Of a DNA stretch of 44,472 nucleotides, positions 21,511 through 31,980 are shown piece after piece (within the stretch, counting starts at the first letter, position 1; the number at the start of each line of letters is the position of its first letter). Position numbers and translations under genes: made by a program. Source of the DNA: [Haemophilus] felis (GTDB lineage Bacteria > Pseudomonadota > Gammaproteobacteria > Enterobacterales > Pasteurellaceae); the NCBI GenBank assembly GCA_002015125.1, contig MUYB01000031.1:1-44472 (forward strand), read 5' to 3'. The notes under the pieces were generated by a model that worked only from the letters and a program-made list of their open reading frames with translations, was not told where the DNA came from and searched no databases.

Positions 21511-24500
21511 ATGAATACATATTCTCTGCGCATTCAGCATCAGGGCAAAATTGATATTATCCTGCTAAAAAAAGGCGAAACCCTTGTATTGCCTGTTTTA
21601 TCCGACGCCATTTACGAAATTATTAATGAACAAGGTGAAGTAATTCAAACGGGTAAAAATCGTTTATTAGGACAAGATTTACATTTTTTTGTGGAACAAG
21701 AAGACCAGCCTAGTTTAATTTTAGAAGATTTTTCCACCCTTTATCCTCAAGAGAGTTTAGCAACGGCACATCACTTGGGGTATGCGGTCGATGGCGCCAG
21801 CGAAAACAATGAGGTTATGGATAAAGCACAAAATATCGCGACAGAAATTGATCCTATTAAATCAAGTTCAAATAACATCGGCAGTTTTTTCGGTGCGAAA
21901 ACTTACTCAATTCAAGCAAATGAAATAAACAATATCGCGACGTCTGTCAATCAATCCATATCACAAGTACAAAAACTAGATACGAAAAAAAACACCGTTC
22001 TTATTAGCCAAGATGAGGTTCATACAAAAAACGAACTGGATGCGAAACCAAACGAAGCGCTAGAACAACCAATTGAAGCTGAAGATATTGCGGTAGCGCC
22101 AACGCAACCAATTGAAACTGAAAATACCGTAGTGGCGCCAGCGAAAGATGCTCCGAAAGCAGAACTCGATCCATTGATCATTGAATTGCACACAAATCCC
22201 ATTTCCCCTATTACGCAAGCAAACATACAAAATCAAATCACTATTAGCGGACAAGTTGCGGTAAATGATAGTGATGCAAACTTGCAAATTACGGTGGAAA
22301 TTGATGGTCAAGCCTACCCTGCTAACATCAATAATGGCACATGGTCAGTGAACATTTTAGGACAAGCACTTGCTTATCTTCAGGGCGAAGCAAATGCTCA
22401 AGTAAGAGTTCAGGTACATAGTGGGACTCGTCATGCAACACAACAAGCAACTGCAACTTATCAAGTTGATACACGCATTGATGCGTCTGTAATTACTTTA
22501 GATCCAATTGCAGAAGATGGCGTTATTAGCGCAGTTGAAGCAAGACAAGAACAGATTACGTTGACAGGTAGAGTGAGTAATCCCAATCCCCATGCAAATG
22601 CACAAGCAGGTGATATTATTCATTTCCAATTGGGTGAAGCCCATTACACAGCAGAAGTGAAAGATGATCTGAGCTTTAGTGTGAATATTGACACGATCAC
22701 TTTAGTGAAACACCAAGCAATTAGCGCAAGAATGGTCACTCGCGATGACGTAGGAAATCAAATTGAAAGCGAAACTCAAGCAGCCTACGTTGTAAAATCA
22801 ATTGTCAAACCAGTAATTAAGCTTGATACATTTGCAGGCAATGACATCTTAACTGATGCTGAAGCAAACGGTGATGTCACTATTTCCGGTACAGTACAAG
22901 ACGGCTATGATGGTCAAATTGTACGCGTTCGTTGTGGCTGCCCAAGCTGTTCAGGGGAAAAATGGGTAGAAGCAGACGGCATTATTCGCGATGGAAAATT
23001 TACTGCAACCTTTAATGGCGCAGAAATCATTTCAGTCCTAGGTGATAGTAAAGTGGGAACCATTACCGCTGATTACACCGCAACCTCAAGTGCACAACAA
23101 AGTAGTCAAGCCGATCAAGCGCATAAAATTTTTATTCGTCGTGATGATAAATCCACAGTTGAAGCTTTCTTTGAAACCTACATGGGCGATAATATCATCA
23201 ATAAACAAGAAGCAAATTCCGGTGATTTTGCTGCGCCTGGTAAAGGACTTTGGTTGCGGGGGATATTAAATATTCCAGAGGGCATCAAAATCAACAATAT
23301 TGTGGTTTTCAGTGGCGAACATCAATTTAAAATGAACCAGCGCCAAATTAATGAAAATGGTCAAATCAAACAAGTTTTTGTCAATGCCAGCCGTAAACAT
23401 ATTCCAAAGTCTTTATTTGAACAAAAACTCGAAACTGAATTTAATGTGCGAGTGGAATTTACTCGTGCGGATGGAAGTCAAGGCATTTTGACATCTGCGC
23501 CAGTAGGCATATCCAAGCCACTCAAAATTATTTATGATGTCATTGATCCAACGTTAACAGTGTCTGCGCTTGCGTTAGCAAAACCTATTTCTCAAACATC
23601 TGCGCCTTATTCCATATTATCTGGACATTATAGCGTAGAAGATAATTACGCCTTTAATTCTGATAGTGTTGAAATCAAAATCACTTTACCTACAGGCAAA
23701 CAATATGTTGCAACAGTGGATAAAGATAACCATACATGGCAGGTTGAATTACCTACCGAAGATTTAATTTATCAACAAGGTAAAAATCATTACGACATTA
23801 GTATTACAGGAACTGACGTCGCAGGTAATAGCGCCAGCGTAGTATCGCAAGGTACTTATCTTGTTGATACGGTTGGTCCTATGATGCAATTAGAATTTCT
23901 TTCAATCGGCGAACATAATCAAGTGCAAGCCGAAACAAACGAGAAGGAAAAGCACATTGTAATTTCTGGTAAATTAACAGGTGAATTTAAATCTAGTGAA
24001 TTAGTCACATTGAAATTAAAAGATAGCGCCATCGTATTAGGGCAAGCAGTTTTAAATACACAAGGTGAATTTAGTCTCGCAGTTGATAACGATATTTTAC
24101 GCAATGCCACCAATCCGACTGTGGAAATCAACTACTCTACGACCGACAATGAGGGAAATTCGGGTATTCTCAATGGAAGCCAACGTTATTCTATTGCAAA
24201 TGGTGACATCCGCATCACTTTAGATCCAATTGCTTCTGATGATCTGATTAACGTAACAGAAGCAATACCAACTAACGGAAATCAAACAGTAGATTTTACC
24301 ATTACAGGAAGTATTGCAGGCAGTAAAGCTGAGGGCGTTACCACTGTGACATTAAACTTAAATGGTGTAGAAAAAAATGTGCTTATTCATCCGACAGATA
24401 AAACCTTTAGCACCACCTACTCTTTTTCTGAGCTTAAACAGGCTGCAGACTATCGTATTAGTGCCAGCGTTCACAGCCTAGATAATAGTGCTAACGCCAC

Positions 24501-26958
24501 CGCCACTGCCGTATATGACATTGCGCCTGATGCCATTGCCAAAATTGACATCACGGAAATCGGTGAGAATTTCACCCTTAATCCAGTAACCACCACGCGC
24601 ATTAAAGGCACAGTGGAATTTGATGGCGTGTATGCGCAAGGTCAAAACGCCCATTTATTGCGCAGTATTAATTTGCGTATTGGCGATAAAACCTACACCG
24701 TAGGTTTCCGAGGCAAAGACAAATCTTTCTTTGTGGATATTCCCAATGAGGAATTGGCAGCCCTGCACGGTCAACGCATTACCGCCGATTTTGAGGTGTT
24801 AGCGGACAGCAAACCCGTGCGTTTTGCCTATGAATTAACCCAAAATCAAAAGACAGGGGCGTATCACGTCCATTCTCGTAAAAATATCCCTGTACAAATT
24901 AAAACATTAACCTTTGAAAAAAATGATGTTATCGCAGAAGAAAATGGGAAATTCAGCATCAACAAGCCTACCGTAGATATGACAACAGTGCGTGGTGTGG
25001 TGAGTGGTGTGGCGAAAAATGGCGATGAAGTACGTATTGACATTGGTGATAACTCATACACTGCTCGTGTGGAAAATCAAGGTTTCCAATTGAATATTCG
25101 CAACAGCGATTTGCGTCAAGGAAAACGTTTAAAAGCCACCTTAATCACCCAAGATGCCGCTGGCAAAACCATTCAGGTCAACGATGTGGAGCATTATTTG
25201 GTGATGAATGAGGTGAAAGGCACCTTTGTATCCCAGCACAGTCAGGTGCAAAAAACCAACGTTGACCACAAAGATGCTGGCTATAACTTCGCCTACTTTA
25301 TTGATGGTGTGGATTTCCGAGGCGCTGCCTACCGCCATATTCCAATGGGGGGTGGCGATGAAGCGGCGGTAATCAAATATCACTTTGTGAACGCCACGGC
25401 AGACAATCTTGTGGGGCAAAATCGTCCACAAGCGGAGGGCATCATCAACCGTGATTCCTATGTGAATTTCAAAGAAGATCACAAAAACACCATTCGTGCC
25501 ACCTACCGCAGCATCGAAGAATTTATCAATGTGCGTTTTGAAGAAAGTGCGGAAATGTTAGAACGTTTCCACGGCACAAGATTGTATCGTGCGAAATTAA
25601 CAGGCAATGGCTCAGGTTCCTCTGCCATTGCTTGGCCGGGCGGCGATTTAGTATGGAACGACTTCTGGGGCGGCGGTAACGGTACCAACACTTACACCAG
25701 CTACACAGCATTGCACGAAATTTCCCACACCTTGCAAATGAACCACACGGAACGTTTCCGTGCAGGCAAATTCCAAGTGGAACGTTTCTATGAAAATGAG
25801 GACAATACGGAATTCACTTTGATGTCCTATAACACCGATGGCGCCATCGACTTCCGCAGTTTGAGAATGTTCGACTTGGCGTTCTTGCATTACCGCTTCG
25901 GCGTCAGCAAAACCGCACGCACTGGCAATGATACTTATAGCTTCAAAGACTATAATTTCAACAGCGCCGATGGTGCCTTATACATTTGGGATGGTGGCGG
26001 CGTGGATACCTTCGATGCCTCCAAAGAAAGCCAAGGCGTCACCGTTAACCTCACGCCGGGTTCTTGGATCTATCGTGGCGAAGAATTAAGCCAATATTTT
26101 GCAGTAAAAGGCAAAAATGTGTTAGATCGCAAAAGCTACTTTGGATTGGAAGAAAGTGCGGTAGTCAATGGTGGATTTGGTGACAACGGCAGAGCGGAAC
26201 GCACCACCATTAAAGAATACACCGACGGACAAGCCTTTATCGGCTACGGTACGCAAATTGAAAATTTGATCGGCTCGAATTTTGCTGATGTCTTAACAGG
26301 CAACAATGCAGACAACAATATTTTCGGTGGCGACGGCGACGACATTATCAAAGGCGGCAACGGCAACGACAGATTGGACGGTGGTAAAGGGGCTGATCAA
26401 CTGTACGGCGAGGCTGGCGACGACGTTTACATTGTGGACAACGCTGGCGATCAAGTGTTTGAAGCGGCGGATCAAGGCGTGGACAGCGTGTTCAGTGTGA
26501 TCAACTATCGATTAACAGACAACGTAGAAAATCTCACCCTTATTGGTACAACCGCCACCGAAGCCACAGGCAACGCATTAAACAACATTTTAACCGCCAA
26601 CAATCAAGGTAACCGACTTGACGGCGGCGACGGCAATGATCGTTTAGTGGGTGGTTTAGGTGCCGATACCCTTATCGGTGGCAACGACAGCGACACCTTT
26701 GTGTTCGCCACAGCCTTAAACGGCACAGTAGACAATTTGCAAGATTTCAACGTAGCGGAAGATAAAATTGAATTAGCCAAAGCCATTTTCACGGAAGTGA
26801 GCAAGGGTATGGACAATTTAGCGGATTACCTTCGCTACGATGATGACAGCGGAGCGTTAAGTTACGACAGCGACGGCGTCGGCAAAACAGATCCGATCCA
26901 TTTCGCTAATCTCCCCCTTCACTTGCAATTCGATCAAATTCGTTTTGAGGTGATTTAG
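21511..26958 (+). CDS. Large RTX protein: Ig-like repeats, serralysin-like metalloprotease domain, calcium-binding repeats
   Basis: The 1815-residue protein has no Sec signal, consistent with type I secretion. The N-terminal 100 residues (LLKKGETLVLPVLSDAIYEI) resemble the BapA/biofilm-adhesin prefix domain. A linker with a 13-residue repeat follows, then about nine Ig-like modules opened by motifs such as LDPIAEDGVISAVEA, between roughly 215 and 1240. An M10-type domain holds ALHEISHTLQMNH (His1402, Glu1403, His1406, His1412) and the Met-turn LMSY (Met1438). RTX repeats follow at about 1606-1640 and 1705-1730 (GGDGDDIIKGGNGNDRLDGG), with a C-terminal IELAKAIF-type secretion tail. The usual metzincin glycine is glutamine. 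No type I secretion genes are in the window. Its only cysteines are three at 475, 477 and 480. An AGGAACAACT site precedes the ATG. Confidence 0.85.
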   Translation: MNTYSLRIQHQGKIDIILLKKGETLVLPVLSDAIYEIINEQGEVIQTGKNRLLGQDLHFFVEQEDQPSLILEDFSTLYPQESLATAHHLGYAVDGASENNEVMDKAQNIATEIDPIKSSSNNIGSFFGAKTYSIQANEINNIATSVNQSISQVQKLDTKKNTVLISQDEVHTKNELDAKPNEALEQPIEAEDIAVAPTQPIETENTVVAPAKDAPKAELDPLIIELHTNPISPITQANIQNQITISGQVAVNDSDANLQITVEIDGQAYPANINNGTWSVNILGQALAYLQGEANAQVRVQVHSGTRHATQQATATYQVDTRIDASVITLDPIAEDGVISAVEARQEQITLTGRVSNPNPHANAQAGDIIHFQLGEAHYTAEVKDDLSFSVNIDTITLVKHQAISARMVTRDDVGNQIESETQAAYVVKSIVKPVIKLDTFAGNDILTDAEANGDVTISGTVQDGYDGQIVRVRCGCPSCSGEKWVEADGIIRDGKFTATFNGAEIISVLGDSKVGTITADYTATSSAQQSSQADQAHKIFIRRDDKSTVEAFFETYMGDNIINKQEANSGDFAAPGKGLWLRGILNIPEGIKINNIVVFSGEHQFKMNQRQINENGQIKQVFVNASRKHIPKSLFEQKLETEFNVRVEFTRADGSQGILTSAPVGISKPLKIIYDVIDPTLTVSALALAKPISQTSAPYSILSGHYSVEDNYAFNSDSVEIKITLPTGKQYVATVDKDNHTWQVELPTEDLIYQQGKNHYDISITGTDVAGNSASVVSQGTYLVDTVGPMMQLEFLSIGEHNQVQAETNEKEKHIVISGKLTGEFKSSELVTLKLKDSAIVLGQAVLNTQGEFSLAVDNDILRNATNPTVEINYSTTDNEGNSGILNGSQRYSIANGDIRITLDPIASDDLINVTEAIPTNGNQTVDFTITGSIAGSKAEGVTTVTLNLNGVEKNVLIHPTDKTFSTTYSFSELKQAADYRISASVHSLDNSANATATAVYDIAPDAIAKIDITEIGENFTLNPVTTTRIKGTVEFDGVYAQGQNAHLLRSINLRIGDKTYTVGFRGKDKSFFVDIPNEELAALHGQRITADFEVLADSKPVRFAYELTQNQKTGAYHVHSRKNIPVQIKTLTFEKNDVIAEENGKFSINKPTVDMTTVRGVVSGVAKNGDEVRIDIGDNSYTARVENQGFQLNIRNSDLRQGKRLKATLITQDAAGKTIQVNDVEHYLVMNEVKGTFVSQHSQVQKTNVDHKDAGYNFAYFIDGVDFRGAAYRHIPMGGGDEAAVIKYHFVNATADNLVGQNRPQAEGIINRDSYVNFKEDHKNTIRATYRSIEEFINVRFEESAEMLERFHGTRLYRAKLTGNGSGSSAIAWPGGDLVWNDFWGGGNGTNTYTSYTALHEISHTLQMNHTERFRAGKFQVERFYENEDNTEFTLMSYNTDGAIDFRSLRMFDLAFLHYRFGVSKTARTGNDTYSFKDYNFNSADGALYIWDGGGVDTFDASKESQGVTVNLTPGSWIYRGEELSQYFAVKGKNVLDRKSYFGLEESAVVNGGFGDNGRAERTTIKEYTDGQAFIGYGTQIENLIGSNFADVLTGNNADNNIFGGDGDDIIKGGNGNDRLDGGKGADQLYGEAGDDVYIVDNAGDQVFEAADQGVDSVFSVINYRLTDNVENLTLIGTTATEATGNALNNILTANNQGNRLDGGDGNDRLVGGLGADTLIGGNDSDTFVFATALNGTVDNLQDFNVAEDKIELAKAIFTEVSKGMDNLADYLRYDDDSGALSYDSDGVGKTDPIHFANLPLHLQFDQIRFEVI
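22066..22143 (+). repeat. Two 39-bp tandem repeats in the RTX gene linker
   Basis: QPIEAEDIAVAPT and QPIETENTVVAPA are encoded by adjacent 39-bp units (22066-22104, 22105-22143) that differ at a few positions. The length is a multiple of three, so copy-number change would alter length, not frame. Confidence 0.8.
26154..26162 (+). other. DNA uptake sequence core
   Basis: An exact AAGTGCGGT inside the M10/RTX junction of the large protein, encoding part of ESAVV. Confidence 0.8.
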
Positions 26959-26972
26959 TTCTTAGCGACCTA

Positions 26973-27046
26973 AGGTTCGGGGGCGGGGTTCAGATCAGCG
27001 TGGCATCCCCACATTCTGTCATCTGAAACCTGCCCCCCCGAAACCT
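26973..27046 (+). terminator. Large imperfect GC-rich hairpin after the RTX gene
   Basis: The arm aggttcgggggcggggttca (26973-26992) pairs with tgaaacctgcccccccgaaacct (27024-27046), apart from small bulges. The loop is about 30 bases. There is no U-run after it, so a terminator role is only probable. It contains runs of five G and seven C. Confidence 0.45.
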
Positions 27047-27073
27047 GATTCTTGGATTTTCTCGTAAGCCGCT

Positions 27074-27101
27074 GTTGAATTTTTCTATTCTCACCCTATA
27101 T
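27074..27101 (+). promoter_or_regulatory. Sigma-32-like heat-shock promoter of htpG
   Basis: GTTGAAT (27074-27080) and CCCTATAT (27094-27101) are 13 bp apart. They approximate the sigma-32 consensus CTTGAAA-N13-15-CCCCATNT, which fits the heat-shock gene that follows. Confidence 0.6.
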
Positions 27102-27177
27102 TGCAACGGCGTTGTTATCCCTATTTCATTTATTTTGAGTCTCTCAAATTTATTTTTAATCTATAAAAGGAAAAATT

Positions 27178-29073
27178 ATGTCAACCAATCAAGAAACTCG
27201 TGGTTTTCAATCAGAAGTAAAACAACTTCTTCAATTAATGATCCATTCTTTATATTCCAACAAAGAAATTTTCTTGCGTGAGCTTATTTCCAATGCCTCT
27301 GATGCGGCGGATAAATTGCGTTTCAAAGCACTTTCTGCCCCTGAGCTTTATGAGGGCGACGGCGATTTGAAAGTTCGCATTCGTTTTGACGCTGAAAAAG
27401 GCACGCTGACCATTAGCGATAACGGTATCGGGATGACTCGTGAGCAAACCATTGATCATTTGGGCACCATTGCCAAATCAGGCACCAAAGAATTTTTAAC
27501 CGCACTTGGTAGCGATCAAGCTAAAGACAGCCAGTTAATCGGGCAATTTGGGGTAGGGTTCTATTCTGCCTTTATTGTGGCGGATAAAGTAACCGTGAAA
27601 ACCCGTGCCGCTGGCACCAGTGCCGATCAAGGCGTGCTTTGGGAATCGGCAGGGGAAGGTGAATATTCTGTGGCAGACATTGAGAAAAAAGAACGTGGCA
27701 CAGAAATTACGCTCCATTTACGTGAAGATGAAAAAGAATTCTTAAATGAATGGCGTTTGCGTGAAATTATCGGCAAATATTCCGATCATATTGGCTTACC
27801 TGTGGAAATTCTGGCGAAAGAATATGACGATGAAGGCAAAGAAACAGGTGTGAAATGGGAAAAAATCAATAAAGCTCAGGCACTTTGGACACGCAGCAAA
27901 AATGAAATTTCCGAAGATGAATACAAAGAATTTTACAAGCATTTAAGCCACGATTTTGCCGATCCATTACTGTGGGCACACAATAAAGTGGAAGGGAATC
28001 AAGAATACACCAGTTTACTTTATATACCGTCGAAAGCCCCTTGGGATTTGTTCAACCGTGAACAAAAACACGGCTTGAAACTCTATGTGCAACGTGTGTT
28101 TATTATGGACGACGCTCAAGTGTTTATGCCGAATTATCTGCGTTTTATGCGTGGTTTATTGGATTCCAACGATTTGCCATTGAATGTTTCTCGTGAAATT
28201 CTGCAAGATAACAAAGTAACGGCAGCGTTACGCAAAGCTCTCACCAAACGTTCTTTGCAAATGCTAGAAAAATTAGCCAAAGACGATACAGAAAAATACC
28301 AAAATTTTTGGAAAGAATTTGGTTTGGTGTTGAAAGAAGGTCCAGCGGAGGATTTTGCCAATAAAGAAACCATTGCGAAATTACTGCGTTTTGCTTCAAC
28401 TCACAGCGACAGCAGCGAGCAAACAGTAACGTTGGAAGATTATGTGGCACGAATGAAAGAAGGGCAAAAAGCCATTTATTACATCACCGCCGACAGCTAT
28501 GTTGCGGCGAAAAACTCACCGCACTTAGAGCTATTTAACAAAAAAGGCATTGAGGTCTTGTTGCTTTCTGATCGTATTGATGAATGGATGTTAAGTTATT
28601 TAACCGAGTTTGACGGCAAACCGTTACAAACCATCAACAAAGCAGATTTGGATTTAGGTGATTTGGCGGATGCGGAAAAAGAAGAACAAAAACAACAAGA
28701 TGAGCAATATGCCTCTTTTGTGGAACGTGTGAAAACCTTGTTAGGCGACCGTGTGAAAGAGGTGCGTTTAACCCACCGTTTAACGGACACCCCAGCCATT
28801 GTGTCCACAGGCAACGATCAAATGACCACCCAAATGGCAAAACTCTTTGCCGCCGCAGGTCAAGCGGTGCCAGAAGTGAAATACACTTTTGAGCTTAATC
28901 CTGAGCACGACTTAGTGCAAAAAATCGCAGACATCAGCGATGAACACCAATTCGCCGATTGGATCGAGTTGTTGTTAGAACAAGCTATGCTGGCGGAACG
29001 TGGCAGCTTGGAAAATCCAGTGGCATTTATTAAACGGATGAATACGCTATTGGGAAAATTAACAAGTCATTAA
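27178..29073 (+). CDS. htpG: Molecular chaperone HtpG (Hsp90)
   Basis: The 631-residue protein has the GHKL ATPase N-terminus ([61 protein letters not shown]) and the middle and C-terminal Hsp90 domains ([22 protein letters not shown] block, read here as [20 protein letters not shown]). It lacks the eukaryotic charged linker and MEEVD tail. It is a stress chaperone acting with DnaK. AAAGGA precedes the ATG. It is followed by an arsC-like gene and dapE, as in H. influenzae. Confidence 0.97.
   Translation: MSTNQETRGFQSEVKQLLQLMIHSLYSNKEIFLRELISNASDAADKLRFKALSAPELYEGDGDLKVRIRFDAEKGTLTISDNGIGMTREQTIDHLGTIAKSGTKEFLTALGSDQAKDSQLIGQFGVGFYSAFIVADKVTVKTRAAGTSADQGVLWESAGEGEYSVADIEKKERGTEITLHLREDEKEFLNEWRLREIIGKYSDHIGLPVEILAKEYDDEGKETGVKWEKINKAQALWTRSKNEISEDEYKEFYKHLSHDFADPLLWAHNKVEGNQEYTSLLYIPSKAPWDLFNREQKHGLKLYVQRVFIMDDAQVFMPNYLRFMRGLLDSNDLPLNVSREILQDNKVTAALRKALTKRSLQMLEKLAKDDTEKYQNFWKEFGLVLKEGPAEDFANKETIAKLLRFASTHSDSSEQTVTLEDYVARMKEGQKAIYYITADSYVAAKNSPHLELFNKKGIEVLLLSDRIDEWMLSYLTEFDGKPLQTINKADLDLGDLADAEKEEQKQQDEQYASFVERVKTLLGDRVKEVRLTHRLTDTPAIVSTGNDQMTTQMAKLFAAAGQAVPEVKYTFELNPEHDLVQKIADISDEHQFADWIELLLEQAMLAERGSLENPVAFIKRMNTLLGKLTSH
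27499..27507 (-). other. DNA uptake sequence core
   Basis: An exact ACCGCACTT within htpG. Confidence 0.8.
28518..28526 (-). other. DNA uptake sequence core
   Basis: An exact ACCGCACTT, the second within htpG. Confidence 0.8.
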
Positions 29074-29096
29074 CCCACGCAAGTTAAATATGCTAG

Positions 29097-29130
29097 AATC
29101 CCTCAGTTCAAACCCGAGGGATTTTTTTTA
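29097..29130 (+). terminator. Rho-independent terminator of htpG
   Basis: An 8-bp stem aatccctc/gagggatt with an 11-base loop, followed by T8. Confidence 0.85.
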
Positions 29131-29145
29131 TTTTAAGGACACAAG

Positions 29146-29493
29146 ATGATCAAAGTTTACGGCATTAAAAATTGCGACACCGTTAAAAAAGCGTTGCAAT
29201 GGTTAAAGGAAAATAACGTGGAACATCAATTGCACGACTATCGTTGCGACGGCGTGGATTTTACTTGGCTTCAACAAGCAGAAGCGGCGTTTGGCTGGGC
29301 GGCGTTGGTGAATAAACGCAGTACCACTTGGCGTAATCTCAGCGACGAAGTTAAACAGAATCTTAATCGTGAAACGGCGTTGCAAGTGCTGATGGGACAA
29401 CCGACGCTGATTAAACGCCCGATTATTTTGCAAGATAATATTGCGTTGATCGGATTCGAGGCGACGCAATACGCCAATCAGTTTAATTCATAA
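29146..29493 (+). CDS. ArsC/Spx-family protein (YffB-like)
   Basis: The 115-residue thioredoxin-like protein has the N-terminal [16 protein letters not shown], where a single cysteine takes the ArsC/Spx active-site position, and KRPIILQDN near the C-terminus. It matches the YffB/ArsC-like family found just before dapE in gamma-proteobacteria. Its reaction is not established, although it resembles glutathione-linked reductases. True arsenate reductase function is unlikely, as no ars genes are near. It starts 16 bp after the htpG terminator and is probably co-transcribed with dapE. Confidence 0.88.
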   Translation: MIKVYGIKNCDTVKKALQWLKENNVEHQLHDYRCDGVDFTWLQQAEAAFGWAALVNKRSTTWRNLSDEVKQNLNRETALQVLMGQPTLIKRPIILQDNIALIGFEATQYANQFNS

Positions 29494-29528
29494 TCAACAC
29501 CATCAAATTACAATTCAGGACTAACAAA

Positions 29529-30665
29529 ATGAAAAATACCATTATCGAACTCGCTCAAGATCTTATTCGCCACCCTTCTATTAGTCCTAATGATCAAGGT
29601 TGTCAGCAACTTATCGCCGCACGTTTGGAAAAATTAGGTTTTACCCTTGAATGGTTACCCTTCGGCGATACCCTCAATTTGTGGGCGAAGCACGGTACGG
29701 GATCGCCAGTAATTGCCTTTGCGGGGCATACGGACGTGGTGCCTGTGGGCGATGAAAAACAATGGCAATATCCGCCCTTTGGGGCAGAAATTATAGACGG
29801 CGTGCTGTATGGACGTGGTGCGGCAGATATGAAAGGTTCGCTGGCGGCAATGGTCGTGGCAGCGGAAGAATATGTGAAAGCCAATCCAAATCATCAAGGC
29901 ACGGTGGCGCTATTAATTACTTCCGACGAGGAAGCGGCGGCGAAAGACGGCACAGTGCGTGTGGTAGAAACCTTGATGACACGTGGCGAAAACATTCATT
30001 ACTGTGTGGTGGGAGAGCCATCCAGTTCCGTGCAATTAGGCGATGTAATTAAAAATGGACGCCGTGGTTCAATTACAGCTAACTTACATATTCAGGGCAT
30101 TCAAGGACATGTTGCCTATCCGCATTTAGCGGACAATCCTGTACATAAATCCCTCGCTTTTTTACAAGAACTTACGACGTATCAATGGGATCAGGGTAAT
30201 GAATTTTTTCCGCCGACGTCATTGCAAATCGCCAATATTCAAGCTGGCACAGGTAGCAATAATGTGATTCCCGGCGAACTTTATGTGCAATTTAATTTAC
30301 GTTATTGCACGGAAGTGAGTGATGAAATCATTAAAAATACCGTGGCGGCAATGTTGCAAAAACACGGCTTGAAGCACCGTATTGAATGGAATTTATCAGG
30401 GAAACCTTTTTTAACAGCACAGGGAAAATTGCTTGAAAGTTTGCAACAAGCAATTGAACAAGTTACCCAAATCACCCCTAGATTAGATACAGGTGGCGGT
30501 ACATCTGATGCACGCTTTATCGCTTTAATGGGAACAGAGGTAGTAGAGTTTGGACCGCTCAACAAAACCATTCACAAAGTGGACGAATGCGTCGCCGTGG
30601 AAGATCTCGCCCAATGTGGTGAAGTTTATTTACAAGTTTTACAACGAATTTTAGAGAATTATTAA
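29529..30665 (+). CDS. dapE: Succinyl-diaminopimelate desuccinylase
   Basis: The 378-residue M20 metallopeptidase-family enzyme has di-zinc ligands in FAGHTDVV (His67), GAADMKGS (Asp100), TSDEEAAA (Glu134/135) and VVGEPSSS (Glu163), and the C-terminal histidine in NKTIHKVDE. Length is one more than H. influenzae DapE (377). It hydrolyses N-succinyl-diaminopimelate to diaminopimelate for lysine and peptidoglycan. The stop is followed by the M15 peptidase ATG after one base, so the two are coupled. Confidence 0.96.
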   Translation: MKNTIIELAQDLIRHPSISPNDQGCQQLIAARLEKLGFTLEWLPFGDTLNLWAKHGTGSPVIAFAGHTDVVPVGDEKQWQYPPFGAEIIDGVLYGRGAADMKGSLAAMVVAAEEYVKANPNHQGTVALLITSDEEAAAKDGTVRVVETLMTRGENIHYCVVGEPSSSVQLGDVIKNGRRGSITANLHIQGIQGHVAYPHLADNPVHKSLAFLQELTTYQWDQGNEFFPPTSLQIANIQAGTGSNNVIPGELYVQFNLRYCTEVSDEIIKNTVAAMLQKHGLKHRIEWNLSGKPFLTAQGKLLESLQQAIEQVTQITPRLDTGGGTSDARFIALMGTEVVEFGPLNKTIHKVDECVAVEDLAQCGEVYLQVLQRILENY

Positions 30666-30666
30666 T

Positions 30667-31347
30667 ATGATTTTCACCACAGAACAACTCACAGGCAAAA
30701 CACGTTCACATTTAACGCCGCTGCCCTGCCCTTTTTCACAAAATCATTTTTTGCAAGCGGTGGCGGTGCGAGCGTTTCAGGCGTTGCAGAAAAATGCACG
30801 GAAAAATGGTTTTAACTTGCAGCCTGCCAGTAGTTTTCGGGATTTTCAGCGGCAACAATTAATCTGGAATAGCAAATTTAACGGGTTGCGAAAAGTACAC
30901 GACGATCAAGGCAATGCACTTGATTTGAATCCTCTTTCTGACTGGGAAAAAGCACAAGCTATTTTGCGTTGGTCAGCGTTGCCAGGTGGGAGCCGCCATC
31001 ATTGGGGAACGGAAATTGATATATTTGATCCTGATTTGCTTCCCACTAATAGCAGTTTAAAGCTAGAACCGTGGGAGTATGAAAATGGTGGTTATTTTTC
31101 AGAATTAAGCCAATGGCTACAACAAAATTTAGCTAAATTTGATTTTGCTCTCCCTTTTTCTCATTTACTAGAACATAAAAGAATTGGTTACGAACCTTGG
31201 CATATCAGCTATTTACCCATTGCACAGCAAGCAAGAGAGCAATTCAACCCAGACATTCTGTTACAATCTTGGCAACAAGAAACTATCGCAGGAAAAGACT
31301 GCTTAATTGCCCATTTACCAAAAATCTTTCATCATTTTTTTATTTAG
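30667..31347 (+). CDS. M15-family (VanY-type) D-Ala-D-Ala carboxypeptidase-like protein
   Basis: The 226-residue protein has the zinc ligands of the M15B/VanY family: GGSRHHWGTEIDIFD near 113-127 (the SxHxxGxAxD pattern) and the catalytic YEPWHISYLP near 176. It probably trims peptidoglycan stem peptides or related D,D-peptides. No signal peptide is visible, so a cytoplasmic place or an unusual export route must be considered. It begins one base after dapE, which makes diaminopimelate, so the pair looks like a cell-wall unit. It ends 10 bp before the Nudix gene. Confidence 0.85.
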   Translation: MIFTTEQLTGKTRSHLTPLPCPFSQNHFLQAVAVRAFQALQKNARKNGFNLQPASSFRDFQRQQLIWNSKFNGLRKVHDDQGNALDLNPLSDWEKAQAILRWSALPGGSRHHWGTEIDIFDPDLLPTNSSLKLEPWEYENGGYFSELSQWLQQNLAKFDFALPFSHLLEHKRIGYEPWHISYLPIAQQAREQFNPDILLQSWQQETIAGKDCLIAHLPKIFHHFFI

Positions 31348-31357
31348 AGGCATAAGG

Positions 31358-31972
31358 ATGAACATAGAACAATTTAGTCAACAAGATATTGAAATTTTGA
31401 GCGAGGAGAGGCTTTATAAAGGTTTCTTTGAACTCAAAAAAATCCGATTTAAGCACAAACTTTTTGCAGGTGGTTATAGCGGTGTGGTTACTCGTGAACT
31501 ACTTTATAAAGGTGCAGCATCAGCGGTTATCGCTTATGATCCCATTAAAGACAGCGTCATTTTAGTGGAACAAGTACGCATTGGAGCCTATCAACCGCAA
31601 TCTGAACAATCTCCTTGGCTATTGGAACTCATCGCAGGTATGGTTGAAGAAGGAGAGCGTCCCGAAGAAGTGGCGTTACGAGAAAGCGAAGAGGAAGCAG
31701 GCGTACAAATAAGCGATTTAACGCATTGCCTTAGCGTTTGGGATAGCCCAGGTGGAGTGATCGAAAAAATCCATTTGTTTGTAGGAACAGTCGATAGTTC
31801 CCAAGCGAAAGGTATTCACGGTTTGGCTGAAGAAAACGAAGATATTCGAGTTCACGTTGTTCATCGTGAAACTGCATATCAATGGGTATGTGAAGGTAAA
31901 ATTAACAATAGTATTGCTGTAATGGGCTTACAATGGTTACAGCTAAACTATCAGCGTTATATTCAAAATTAA
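31358..31972 (+). CDS. nudF: ADP-ribose pyrophosphatase (Nudix)
   Basis: The 204-residue protein has a complete Nudix box: GMVEEGERPEEVALRESEEE continuing AGV (GX5EX7REUXEEXGU). It also has GGYSGVVTRELLYKGAASAV, typical of NudF. It hydrolyses ADP-ribose to AMP and ribose-5-phosphate. I start at ATG 31358, which has an AGAGG site seven bases away. The frame extends 17 codons into the previous gene without a good site. In E. coli nudF and cpdA are neighbours; here glmS lies between them. Confidence 0.92.
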   Translation: MNIEQFSQQDIEILSEERLYKGFFELKKIRFKHKLFAGGYSGVVTRELLYKGAASAVIAYDPIKDSVILVEQVRIGAYQPQSEQSPWLLELIAGMVEEGERPEEVALRESEEEAGVQISDLTHCLSVWDSPGGVIEKIHLFVGTVDSSQAKGIHGLAEENEDIRVHVVHRETAYQWVCEGKINNSIAVMGLQWLQLNYQRYIQN

Positions 31973-31980
31973 TCCATTCT

